Source: Icerya purchasi (taxonomy: Eukaryota; Arthropoda; Insecta; Hemiptera; Monophlebidae). From it: a stretch of DNA of 64,000 bases. The position numbers and the translations under genes are program-made. The notes under the pieces were generated by a model. It was given only the letters and a program-made list of their open reading frames with translations. It had not been told where the DNA came from and ran no database searches. This document shows positions 35,783 through 46,861 of the stretch, piece by piece; positions within the stretch are counted from its first letter, which is position 1, and each line of letters opens with the position of its first letter. The stretch lies in NCBI GenBank assembly GCA_039619475.1, contig CM077116.1:146895088-146959087 (forward strand), given 5' to 3'.

Positions 35783-36600
35783 ACCGACTTCAAAAAAGGA
35801 GGAGGTATTCAATTCGACTGTATTTTTTTTTTTTTTTATGTGTGTTACCACAGAACTTTCTTCTAGGTGAACCGATTTTGATGATTCTTCTTTTATTTGA
35901 AAGGTGGTGTTTCTCATGTAGTCCCATTTAAATTTGATTAAGATCTGGCCGATAGTTTTTGAGTTATCCTTAATAATGCGGGAGATTGAAGCTTTTTGGA
36001 TGCTTTTCATTCATTATTGTTTTCACCGTCGGATTAGGTTTATTGACTTAAAATACTATAAATTTGCCAAATTACCATGGAAATGTAGCTTTTGATGATT
36101 TTGCCGTGGAAATATCTGTTCTTATTAAAATGTTTTAATTTAATTGAATAAAAATGCACTAAAAAGTAAAAAATAAAATGCTTTTTTACAAAAAATAAAT
36201 ACCGACTTCAAGGTTTATTATGGAAATTTAAAAATGCACTAAAAAGTAAAAAATAACTACTCCCGATGAGAAAATATATATACATCAGAGTGATATAACA
36301 CTTAAGTGGTGATATCGTAATTCTTATACAAAATTAATTTTTTTGAGTTGGCATCAAATTCATATTAAAAGAATAATTAAAAACTGCATTAAATGTTCAT
36401 TAAATTGTTCCTAGATATAGTAACATGAATTTGATGCCGACTCTAATTAAGGTGTTAATGTTGTATAAGAATTATGATATCACCACTTAAGTGTTATATC
36501 ACTCTGATGTATATATATTTTCTCATCGAGAGTAATTATTTTTTACTTTTTAGTGCAGTTTTAAATTTTTATAATAAACCTTCAAGTATCGGTATTTAAT
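35783..36600. repeat. Composite repeat family C with palindromic MITE P, copy 2
   Basis: Begins ACCGACTTCAAAAAAGGAGG, followed by a T tract and the conserved block ending GGATGCTTTTCATTCAT. The palindromic P unit (36202-36594) with its CACTAAAAAGTAAAAAAT arms follows. It is near-identical in order to 52120-52919. I recognise the first phrase as a repeat common in arthropods. The minus-strand open frame at 35780-36010 has an equivalent in the second copy but looks like a by-product of a conserved repeat. Confidence 0.75.
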
Positions 36601-39600
36601 TTTTGAGGTCAATTTTAATTAAGGAATAATCTACGACACCGTGTTTACATTTTCTTCGGAACATGCCAGCAAATATCAAATAATTTAATTTCTACTGAAT
36701 TTAGAAAAACTTAACTGAAATAAATATTATTTGAAACGAAGCAAGAAAGAGAATCGACAAAGAAAGAAGCGGAGATGATGTTATTTGAAATAAGCAGTTC
36801 CGTAATGGCCGTGGAGATGTTTTTGCTTACAGGAGAAGAAGCAGAGGAAAAAAAATTGGGAGCATTCAAAGAAATTATCTTAGTATTGGTTAGGTAGATG
36901 TAAGAAAATTTTCGTTATCAAAATAACCTGGAAGGTTTGAAAGTCGGTTAAAGGTTCATCCCTTAAAGGGATATGCGCGATTAGATGGGAGGAAAGGAAA
37001 TTGAGGCGAAAATTTAGGAAATTTTTAGAAATACAGCATTTGTGGGAATATTTAAGGTCGAGAATTAAAAAGTAGAACAGGAGTAGTTGTAGACTTGAAA
37101 AAGAGGACTGCAGGAAAAGAAGACAATAAGCCTCGGTCGGCATGCGAAAAGAATAAACTGGACGTTTTAAATGTAGAAGCCTCTTGGAAAGAGATGTTTT
37201 CAAAAAGCTACTGGAATCGGTGACTTAATTTCTTCAACAATGTTATTCCCTGAAAAAAAGAGGTATTTAAATGACGCCCCCATTCTTCCTAATAAAGATG
37301 TGCGCTTTGATATCATTGGATGAAAAGAAATGAGGACGAGGTGAAAAAAAAAAAAGGCATCGGCAGACGAAGCGAAAGGAAATTTGACCGAGACTCGGTC
37401 CTCTTGTCCGGGAGAAGAATATTGGAGAGGGAAGACGAAACAAAATTTATTAATATTGTAAAGGACAACGCGTACGAGTTACCGATATTTTTACCGGCTG
37501 ACCAATTTTCGACAAAAACCGCAAAAAGTCCCGGAAAGAAAAATTACATTATCTTTCATATTATTAGCTACTGTCATTATTATTTTTATTACGATCACCG
37601 CGCTTATAATTTTACTATTGTTTATTAACTTTTTTATTGTTATTGCTATTCTTGTTACTATTACGATTGTCACTGCTATTATTATGATTTTGTTGTAGTT
37701 ATTATTATCATTACTATTATTGTTGTTGTTGCTGTTGTTATTATTATAATACCGAGATTAGTAGTAAGATTAGCATTCGGCTGAGGGCGCGCTAATAGGC
37801 GTGAAAGGAGGTGCACAGATTTTTATCCACATCCGTACAGTTTGCTAATACCAATCGAGTTACGTAACGTGTAAATTTGGTCTCAATAATTTTTGCATAT
37901 TAGTTGACGTGTCAAATGATATCGACAGAATGCATTATATTCAGCATTATTAATTAATTATGTCTGCATGTCCGTTACGATTAAAACAGTAGAGATCATA
38001 AATTAGTCAATTCTGATCGAATTAAACAAGAAGAGAAAAAAATTTCCAAGTGTTTCAATTTCTATCATGATCTCCACTACGCTTTTACAGATTCTAAAAT
38101 TTAAATATCGCGAGTATGAATAGATCAAAAAATATATGGCCATATACACCATAGGTGAAACAACAAGCACTCAAGAAGATCACATTATCCAGTTATGTAA
38201 CTGGGGATTGTCTATCGCTACCACAGTAAATGCAAAAAACTCCATAACTGAACGACTTAGCAATTTACCGAAAGCAACGGTATTCTCTGTTGGAAAGTTG
38301 CAGGGAGTCTGGTCTATCTGTGCAAAGAGCGGTTATTAAAAATTCATCTTTCTCACTTATTTAGAAATACGTGAGCTAATTATACGTCGGTGTTCATCAT
38401 CGCCAAACTGGTAATTATCCAAAGCGTGGCCAGCGGTGCACGCCAACAGCATCAGTAACACGTACTTGTGTCATTTCTACATAATGACTTTTCCAGGCAC
38501 AATCGTGTATATAATTATTACGAACGCGCCCGTTCCTTTAACAAGTTCAATATAATTTTAAGAACGGCGATTCTCGCCTTCTTCCTTTCGCACCTTACAC
38601 GAGTAATTCACATCACCCGGTTAAACTGCATCTTAAAATTGAACACGCTGAAAAATAACCTTAAGAAACTAACAATGCACCTCTATACATAAAGTTATAT
38701 CTTGAAAGGGGAAGAGAATTGAATACAACCTCCGATAGATTTTTTTCTCAAATGAGCCTGTGCTGCTGGTCAACCCCCACCGCGAAAATTCGTACACTAT
38801 TTGTGACCAACACATGATTAGAGATCATCAAAACACATCCGGCTAACACATTAATACGATCATTTTCGGTTGTTCAATACCTGTGAATTACTACGCCGTA
38901 AACGAGAATTAAAAAACTGAACATCGGTAGCTTTCTAATGAAATTGTACGAGTAAACTTAGAATTAATTACAGTAGCAGAAAATAACGTCATCTATAAAA
39001 TTACTATGTTCCTAATATGTATGAAATCAGATCAAATCGAATCCAGCTGAAAATTACATATACACGTATTTATTAAAACACACAAATACGAATAAACAAC
39101 AGATATATATATATATATAAATATGTAACGAATTTCAGTACACACATACTACACCGATTTCAAATATGGTGAAGCAAGTAAAATATCAGCAGAAAATGAT
39201 TAATAGTCGTAGATGAGCTCTATACACAGGCGCGTTTAATTTTAATAAGAAACCGGCTGTTTTATAGCTACGCACTACTATTCAAACGATAAATACTTTT
39301 CGGCAAAGCATTCAAGTTCACGATCTTTCTCAAAAAAATATATTAAGAGTTTTATTACACGCCGGTAAAAATTCACTTGACAGAAACAAATAGTTTTCCT
39401 GGTTTTTCGTATTCACTCACCATTTGTCTCTCCGCTTTCGTTATAAACTACGGCACAATTATTCGCAGCTAACGTTTTATACATATCCATATCGAAAGTA
39501 GAAAAAAGGTGAACTGATGTGATAGACTTTTTTTGAGCTACGAACGCAATGTATGCTAGTGTATATAAACAAATTTTACACATATGACCGTATCACATTG

Positions 39601-39954
39601 TCTTCTCCGTAAATATGCAGACTAAGAGACCAAATGCACGCATGCATACCTCAAACCGTTTGCTCTATAAACAACTACGAGTTCATGCAAATAAAGCATA
39701 CGTTTTCGAAAAGGTGCATTAAAATAGAAATAAAAAGCAAGTTTTTTTTTTTTTTTGGTGTCGAAAATTCAACCCATCGACTACAGGCATCGAATATAAG
39801 CAGCAATTGCAACTATAATTTCCTTTTCCCAAATAAGATTATTTTAACTGGTTTGAATGTCGCTATATAATTTAGTTATCAGCGCAAGTAATGAGGAGAG
39901 CTAGCAATGAGAAAAAATCAAAAGAAGCATTTATCAAAGAGTATTTTAGACATG
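36601..39954. other. Unassigned region
   Basis: No gene, RNA or transposon domain recognised. ATT/TTG trinucleotide-rich DNA at about 37560-37750. Open frames (longest 107 codons, minus strand, 36880-37203) have no motif. Confidence 0.3.
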
Positions 39955-40080
39955 ATTTTAAATGAAGGAGATGCGGAATACTAATATACAAAGAAAGTCG
40001 AAGGTAGAGGAGAACGTGAAAGGAGAAAAATATCATGAAATATACGGCAATGGATTAGTAACGAAACGATTGTTAGAAAG
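39955..40080 (+). pseudogene. RTE-like ORF2 C-terminal scrap
   Basis: One frame reads KKVEGRGERERRKISWNIRQW, resembling the Arg/Gly-rich G-R-x-R-R-x-S-W-L-x-N-I-R-x-W block that closes ORF2 in this group. It is short and without other support. The stretch 40081-40689 after it contains a 70-codon open frame (40093-40305) and nothing recognisable. Confidence 0.3.
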
Positions 40081-40689
40081 CAACTACAGAACATGAAATC
40101 TAAGCCAGAATTTCCAGCGCAGACGGGCATGCCGAACATATGTGAACTATATGGATGGATAAGGAATTTCATAGCAACCAGAAATAAAAATAATCATAAG
40201 CCACGGGATAGCGGAAAAATAAAGAACCAATTTGGTTACGAATACAACAATCCGAATCTCAACAGAAATATAGCGAGGAAATGCATAGAAGCAAAAAACA
40301 AATAGCATGATTAAAAATGCTAAAAATTCGAAGAATTGGAAGCATGGCGCTCCACACCAAAATCAGACATATGATGGATGCTCTCAAGAAGAAAAGAAAC
40401 GGAATAGCATATACGTGTGGCAAGGATGAAAAATACTACGTATCATTATTATCGCGTATTCGGTCGTCAGATAATTTGAAATTACTTTCTTGTTGATATG
40501 GACGTGAAAAGAGCTTTTCAAACCGGGATTAGGATTCATTAATTTCGAGGGGGGTTGAGATGATTTACACACCGTTGCCGGGAAGGCGCCAACTGCATTT
40601 GGTCGTGTTTATAATTATTGTTTAATCGTTGTTATGGTGGAATAACAAAGAAACGTAATGGATAAACTACATACGAGAATTTTACGGTT

Positions 40690-42560
40690 CCATTCGCGAC
40701 CCTACCTGAAGCGGCTAGTATAACGGAAGAAGTAGCACCGAATGTAGAAATTTTGGAAGCTAATAAACACCATCAAAAAGAGGCCAGAAAACTTAAAGCC
40801 TCAACGAGCACTCTATTCCGGTCGACTTAATCAAATATCTTACGTCAAGTTATACAAAAGAGCTGCTGAAAATCATCATCAAGATTTACAATGAGGGTAC
40901 GTTACGTGAAGGCTTTTTAAAGGTGTGAATTTTGTACTGATATCAAGGATTAGTAACTCGCAAGCATGCTCACAATACGGAATCATTGCACTGATAAGTC
41001 ACATATTAAAACTATTACTAGACAGAAGCTGGAAAAAAAATTAAGTGACATTTTAATGTGGCTTCGTAGCTAAAAAGAAAACCAGAGATGCGATTGCTTT
41101 GCTAAAAGTTGTAATGCAGAGAGGGACCCGAGCTGCAAACAGAAAAATCATTGCATGCTTCATCGACTACGAAAAAGCGTCGGATCGCGTCGGATCGCAT
41201 CAACCACGAAAATTTGATAGGAATCCTGAAAAAGCATAACATCGATGATAAAGACTGGCGGTCGTTGATTGGAATTTTTTACTGGAACTAATGCGCAAAT
41301 ATGAAGATCGGCGCGGACTACTCCGAAGATAAATGCAAAATAAAGGAGTGAGACAAGAGAATGCCTCCTTTCGACTAGGCTATTTAGCATATATTCTTCT
41401 TCTTCTTCGTACGACCCGATTCGGGTATAGCTTAACCACTTTTCATGGACCCCACTATTTGACGAAATGCGTCTCGATTTCTTGCGACCTGGAATAATTT
41501 TCCTAATTTTGTAGCTCCAGTCCATATCTTAACATTTTGGAGCCAACAAATCCTTCTTTTTCTTCGTCTCCTTTTCCCTTCTACCGCTTCCATCATTATT
41601 GTTTGCAGAAGGATATGTTGGTCCTTTCATAAAATGTCCAGAGAAATTTTTTTTTCCTTTTTTTAATTATGTCTATTAGTACCGGATCCGTTTTCACAAC
41701 ACCTCCGCATCTTTCATTCTTTCTAGTTCGTGGTAATTTCCAAATCTGGCGATAACACCGACTTTTCGAGTGATGAAATACGCTTTTCGATATATCCTCT
41801 TTTATTGTCCACGTTTCGCGCCCATACAGGAGTACGGACCGTATATAACATTTTAACACCTTTTTCTTAATTTCTTGAATTCAGCATATCCGCAGAGCAA
41901 ATTATGAAAATTGAGAGTAAACGTCCGAAGGATGAACGAAATAAGTTACACAGAGGACAAAGTGACAATAGCTGAATCTGCTATCCAAATGCAAAAAATG
42001 ATAGAATAAACAACACCGGATTGAAATGTGGCATGAAGATGAACACCGAAAAAAACGAAAATAATGAAATTATTAAGAATTGATGAAAAAAAAGTAAATA
42101 TACAGATCGGAGATCAGAAAATAGGAAATGTGACAGAATTCAGATATCTAGAAATATTAATAATCGATGATGGAAGAGAGACCGGAAAGAAATAAGAACA
42201 AGAATCGGTATGGCGGAGAAAGCATTCAACAAAGTGAGCAGAATGTTTGGAAATCTAAATATCAGTCTAAATCTCCGGAAACGGATAATACGATGTTACG
42301 TATGGACCATCTTAAAATTTTCTTGCGAAACTTAGACCATGAGTGCAGATTGTGAAAGAAGAATAGCAGCATTCGAAATGTGGTGCTATCGCGGAGGCCA
42401 CTGAAAACATGATATAGACTGAACATGTTACAAATAAGGCACTCTCAACAAAAATAGAGGTAACAACATCGGAAATTAGCCGAGGTCGTCAAAATCGCCA
42501 AAAATCGGAAAATGAGATACCTGGCTCACAAAATAAGAGAAAACGTTTTTCAGCGAAACA
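40690..42560 (+). pseudogene. RTE-type non-LTR retrotransposon RT, decayed and split
   Basis: Collinear RT blocks appear across shifting frames: SIPVDLIKYL and LLKIIIKIYNEGTL (about 40820-40910), ALISHILKLLLDRSW (about 40990), KKTRDAIALLKVVMQRGT and IIACFIDYEKASDR (about 41075-41190), LIGILKKHNIDDKDW, KGVRQE. Then a 490-base antisense insertion, then AEQIMKIE, SYTEDKVTIAES (the catalytic YADD box changed to YTED, about 41946), KTKIMKL, and later RIGMAEKAFNKVSRMF, RIIRCYVWTIL and CETWTM. A 10-base tandem duplication, GCGTCGGATC, at about 41178-41197 breaks the frame. Many stops show that it is dead. The family name rests on motif style. Confidence 0.72.
41393..41882 (-). mobile_element. Antisense RTE-type 3' fragment inserted in the RTE-type element
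   Basis: Minus-strand coding from 41859: MLKCYIRSVLLYGRETWTIK, then CYRQIWKLPRTRKNE, then across a frameshift EGKRRRRKRRICWLQNVKIW and AFRQIVGSM, the usual end of ORF2. It finishes in a GAA trinucleotide tail (41396-41409 on the plus strand). AGCATAT flanks both sides (41386-41392 and 41883-41889), and the host element reads on once the insert is taken out. It is a 5'-truncated retrotransposition event with a 7-bp target duplication. Confidence 0.85.
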
Positions 42561-43046
42561 AAAATTAACGTATTGTTAATGACAATTATTACGGTTGACA
42601 TAGACTTGCATAGAAAAAACGAATTTGAAACTGCCATAGCGTCATTTATTATAAGTTCATCACTGATGGAAATATTACGTTTTTACATTATTACATGTAA
42701 CTTTTGATGATGTGGCACTTGATCCCAATGATACCCTTTGTTTATTAGAAACTGTATCAGATGGTCTCATATAAGTATATCGGTAAGTATGAATGGTCAT
42801 ATTTACTTAGTAAACATCAAAATAAACGTTAAAAAAGGAGTCCCCTTAGAGATATACCTTCTTGGCCCAAAATAACCAGACAAAAATTAGCTGAAAATAA
42901 CTCATCACCAACAGAATTTGAACATTATATTCATAAAACCAGTATCCGTCACTTTATGGAGGATCGAAAGTATCATCACTTCAGGTCGGTCTATCCGTAT
43001 TACCATTCAAAAAAGAAAAATGGTGAAATAAAATATTTTTTTTTAC
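42561..43046. other. Unassigned stretch
   Basis: Nothing recognisable. Confidence 0.25.
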
Positions 43047-43800
43047 TTTAAAAATTTAATAAAAATACAATAAACAGGAAAAAATAATCACTCCCGATAA
43101 TAAAATAATATATTTTAGAGTAATATACCTTAAGGAGATATTTTATAACGATTCTTAAATAACATTTTCCAAATTGTCCTCTCTACCTCAACTAAGCAGT
43201 GGTTCGCTACGCCATTTACATATTATTTGAATGTCCACTCCTTTCTGTCGAACGTTGTATTCTATATTCCTGTCTGCTGAAACTCAACTTGCTCCATATT
43301 GCGCATTTTATATTTTGTCCTTCCCCTCGCCATCCATATTATTTCATACGTTAGTTCCTTTATGTTGTCCATATCTGACCGAATCAAAATTTAACTGAGG
43401 GCTCTTCTCTTTCTTGTTGTTTCTGGGTGTAGGTCCTTAGTTGACGTGCCCAAAAGGGGGATAAAAAGAAAAAAAAACATTAACATTTTGGAGTCAGTAC
43501 CAAATTCCGCAAATTGCAACAGTAATTAGAAACAATTTAATAAATATAAGAACAAAATCATTCATTTTCTATAAGGAAAACAATGAAAACATCAATCAGA
43601 TGACTAAGGTGATTTTTAATTTTTTATTGTAATTTAATGAATTTAGTGACGATTCCAAAAAGTTAATGCTCTTTAAGAATTGCCATAATATCCCCTTTCT
43701 TAAAGTATATTACACTAAAATATATTATTTTTTATCGAATAATTATTTTTTACTTTTTAGTGCGCTTTTATAAAATTATTAAAGTAAATTTTGAAGTCAG
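43047..43800. repeat. Palindromic MITE family P, copy 3, interrupted
   Basis: The left arm with AGAGTAATATACCTTAAGGA (about 43119) and the right arm with CTTAAAGTATATTACACTAA (about 43703) are inverted. The outer arm TTTACTTTTTAGTGCGC lies at about 43749. The left arm is split by an I-like 3' fragment (43167-43475). This copy is more diverged than the one at 52519. Confidence 0.65.
43167..43475 (+). mobile_element. I-like retrotransposon, 3' end only (309 bp)
   Basis: One frame reads HLLFECPLLSVERCILYS followed by LHIAHFIFCPSP, the His/Cys C-terminus of I-like ORF2 (compare HLLTSCHSLIALRAQHG at 46862). A short 3' UTR and a purine/A-rich tail follow. AACATT flanks both sides (43161-43166, 43476-43481), and the split palindromic MITE arm is continuous without the insert. 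Severely 5'-truncated copy. Related 3' UTR at 20700-20790. Confidence 0.75.
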
Positions 43801-44558
43801 CACTTCAGGGGGAAAAAAAAATTAAAAATTGTTCGATTAATAAAGTATTTTTGAAGATGAGACCTTGACTGATTTCTAGACTCTAAAAGCCGTGAACTCG
43901 AGGAATTTTATCGAAACCGTTAGAGACGTTTCCGAGAAACCGGTTAAAAAAATATAAAGGTATACTACATATATATATATATAAAAAAATATATAAATAT
44001 ATATATATATATATCTGTATTCGAATGTATGAAGTATTACTCATAATTTAAGCGAATGTTAAAGTTTGTTCACCCCGATCTTTTGCGTGCAACAATGTGC
44101 AAGCGTTAAATGCATTTACTAGTATTCCGAGTGTTAAGCACGAATATTTTGCGCACATTTTAGAATTTAGCCCTAGCTGCAGCAACTTTCGAGTAGAAAC
44201 ATTTATTATTAATTTATGTTGATCATAGTTTCTCGGTAGAGTTGAACTGCTTGACTGCCGAAACTGAAGTTTTTGGTTTTAGACTTGGCTTTAAGTACCT
44301 CAAAATGAATAAGATGGTGTAGAAATCTTATACCGAATAATTCGTAAGTACCGCATAATTGCTGCATATATATATATATATATATATATATTACATAATA
44401 TATAGTGGTTGAGCAGGTGTGCGAAATAATAAAATGTGAAACATTTTTGGGCGGTCAGCAACTAGTTAAACAAACTGTGGTTAAGAAAAAACTATAAGAT
44501 TGAGAGGAAAAAAATATGTCTATTACAATATAAGCAAAAATGGTACATATATACATAT
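43801..44558. other. Unassigned stretch with TA microsatellites
   Basis: TA-rich runs at about 43967-44014 and a pure run at about 44366-44391. No gene. Confidence 0.4.
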
Positions 44559-45166
44559 TGTAATGTGTAAATTACATCGCGTATACCGTAAATAAATTAA
44601 ACTAAATAAAAAATAAATCTCGAAAAATGCGATGAAAGGTAAAATGTGTGTTTGTTGAGGTCTTGTGATTGGTTGGGGGTGAATGTGCTAGAATTCGCGG
44701 TAAAATAAAAAGTCGTCAATTACTTTACAGCTATCTTGTCCGTTAATTGTTTCAGTTAAGAAATAATAATAAAAAAAACCGCTGACGTTACCGTGGAGGC
44801 TCGCGTAAGCGTCATTGTAGAATTTTCTCAGAAATAAAACTTTCATACGCAATTAATGGAGCCCACCTCTCATCGACCGCACGAAACCATCGGACCCCCG
44901 ACGCAGCGGACTACGGTGACACGTACAATTTTACATTTTAGATAATTATTTTATTTGTCGTAATAAGCGTAAATTTATTAATGGATTTTCAGTGATTAGT
45001 CGTTCAAGAAGTATAGGTGTAGAGGAATGTAAAATACATATATATATATATATATATATATTTAAAAACTTAACATTTAATGGTAATAGTAGTAATAACA
45101 TAGATCACTATAAATTACTAAATTAAATCCACGGGTTCCAAAAGATCTCATGGTTGGCATCCCTCA
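44559..45166 (+). repeat. Dispersed repeat family L, copy 2 (possible solo LTR)
   Basis: Starts TGTAATGTGTAAATTACA and ends CATGGTTGGCATCCCTCA. Shares the GGTGACACGTACAATTTTA block with the other copies. A TA run (45037-45061) lies inside. Shorter than the other two copies. Confidence 0.5.
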
Positions 45167-45913
45167 GAGCGTAATGAACCTAGTACATCGTTTCAACATA
45201 TATATGTATAGATTTGTATATGATAAAATTTACTAATTTCATTATTTTGAGGTCTAAGAATTGATTGTCGAGTTCTTACCGCAAAGAAGTTATAAAAACA
45301 AGCATTTGCAAAGGGGAGGCGACCAGTATTCGTTTTAGTGGTAAATAAAAACCAAACCTAAAATTTATAAATCAGAAATACTATTACAAATTTTAATTTT
45401 TTGCAAATTTTCATAACAAAAATAAAACTCAATATCTGTTTTAAAAAAAAAAAGAAAAGAGAGAAAAAGAAACATAACAAAAATTAGCGCTTTTGGCTAC
45501 TCATCAAGACATATGCAAAAAATTTAATAAAAACATACAGGTCGTACTGATTGGTCATGATATTTCTGACATACGAATTTTGATTTTTTTTTATTTCGGG
45601 GTTAACAGAGAATAAATAATTCCCCAATTTACCATATTAAACAAAAAAATTGAAACTTCGTGATAAAAAAAATTCCTTCACGGTATATTTATATGGAAAT
45701 TTTAAATATAACGCAATCTAAAATACACATTCAAAATTTAAAAATAGAATTACGTAACTGTAACCTTCCGTATTTCGTGTCATTATTGTTTTATTTTTTT
45801 TAAATGTTTGTGAAACTCATGAATATGCACTTTGATTCATTTGCAAGTTCAAAATAAATCCGAGTAAGGCTTGGCCACTAGGTACTATATATATATATAC
45901 ATATATATATTAA
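45167..45913. other. Unassigned AT-rich stretch
   Basis: Nothing recognisable. Confidence 0.25.
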
Positions 45914-46130
45914 TTATAACGTAATTCTTAGGCTACCCCCACATTAGAAAAAATGTCCCAATTTTATGTAACGTTTGTTATATTTTATAGGATTTTTGAG
46001 ATTATGTTATATTTAGAATTACGTTGTAAATTTTGATCATTTTATGCAAAGTATAAAAGAGAAAGAAAAAGAAATTAAGCAAGAGGGGTCAAAAGGAGAA
46101 CAGCCCCTTGCGAGGCCAAAATGCCCGAAT
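45914..46130 (+). repeat. Dispersed repeat family B, short copy 2
   Basis: TTATAACGTAATTCT...AGAATTACGTTGTAA (to 46028) followed by the family tail with GAACAGCCCCTTGCGAGGCC. Same structure as 32406-32640; lies 34 bases left of the large palindromic element. Confidence 0.65.
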
Positions 46131-46752
46131 TATATATATACACCTATATATGTGTACACACTAGGGTGGTCCTTATTTACATGATTTCGGCATTTTTTCT
46201 GCCCGTCCCCTAAATATCTTCTAAATATATAAGAAAAAATTCTTGTAAAATCTGAGCTGTTAATTTTAATTTTTAACACGCTTCCCAAAGTCACCGAAAT
46301 TTTAAATGGAAAATACATGCAATTTTTTTCCCATAACGCTTATAAAAATTATAACTCTGGTAAAAATTGAAGAATCAGTTGGAAATTTAGTACAGTTGTA
46401 GCTCTTATACTAATGGAGACAATTCTTGAAAAGTTCAAATTCTTAAATTAATTACTTCCTTATATATCAAATCAATAAATATGAAAAAAATTTTCTCACT
46501 TAAAATATAATTTGAAATATTACTCGTAATATGAAATAATTTTTTTCCTATTCTAGTTCTCTCAAAAAATACTTTCTTTTTTAGGTAAGATTATAAATAA
46601 AATAGTTTTCAGTTTTTTATTAAATTGATATTAATACATGTAGAAAGTTTATTTTTGTCGTAAAATCATTTTTTTGTATTGATAAATCAGATTTTACGAC
46701 AAAAATAAATTTTCTCCATGTATTAATATCAATTTAATAAAAACCTGAAAAA

Positions 46753-46757
<5 letters not shown>

Positions 46758-46797
<40 letters not shown>
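46758..46797 (-). repeat. (TAA)n 3' tail of the I-like element
   Basis: About 13 ATT units on the plus strand (TAA/AAT on the element strand) between the 3' UTR and the target duplication. Tails of TAA repeats are characteristic of the I clade. Confidence 0.85.
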
Positions 46798-46798
<1 letters not shown>

Positions 46799-46861
46799 AT
46801 TAAACGGTACAGGCGCCGGCTGCACAAACGGGCCATATGCGCCCGGGGAACGGAAGGGATA

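Noticed and set aside
35780..36010. 76-codon minus-strand frame conserved at 52128-52355
   Set aside because: The conservation follows the whole dispersed repeat, including non-coding parts, and it contains a variable A tract; no sign of protein-level selection.
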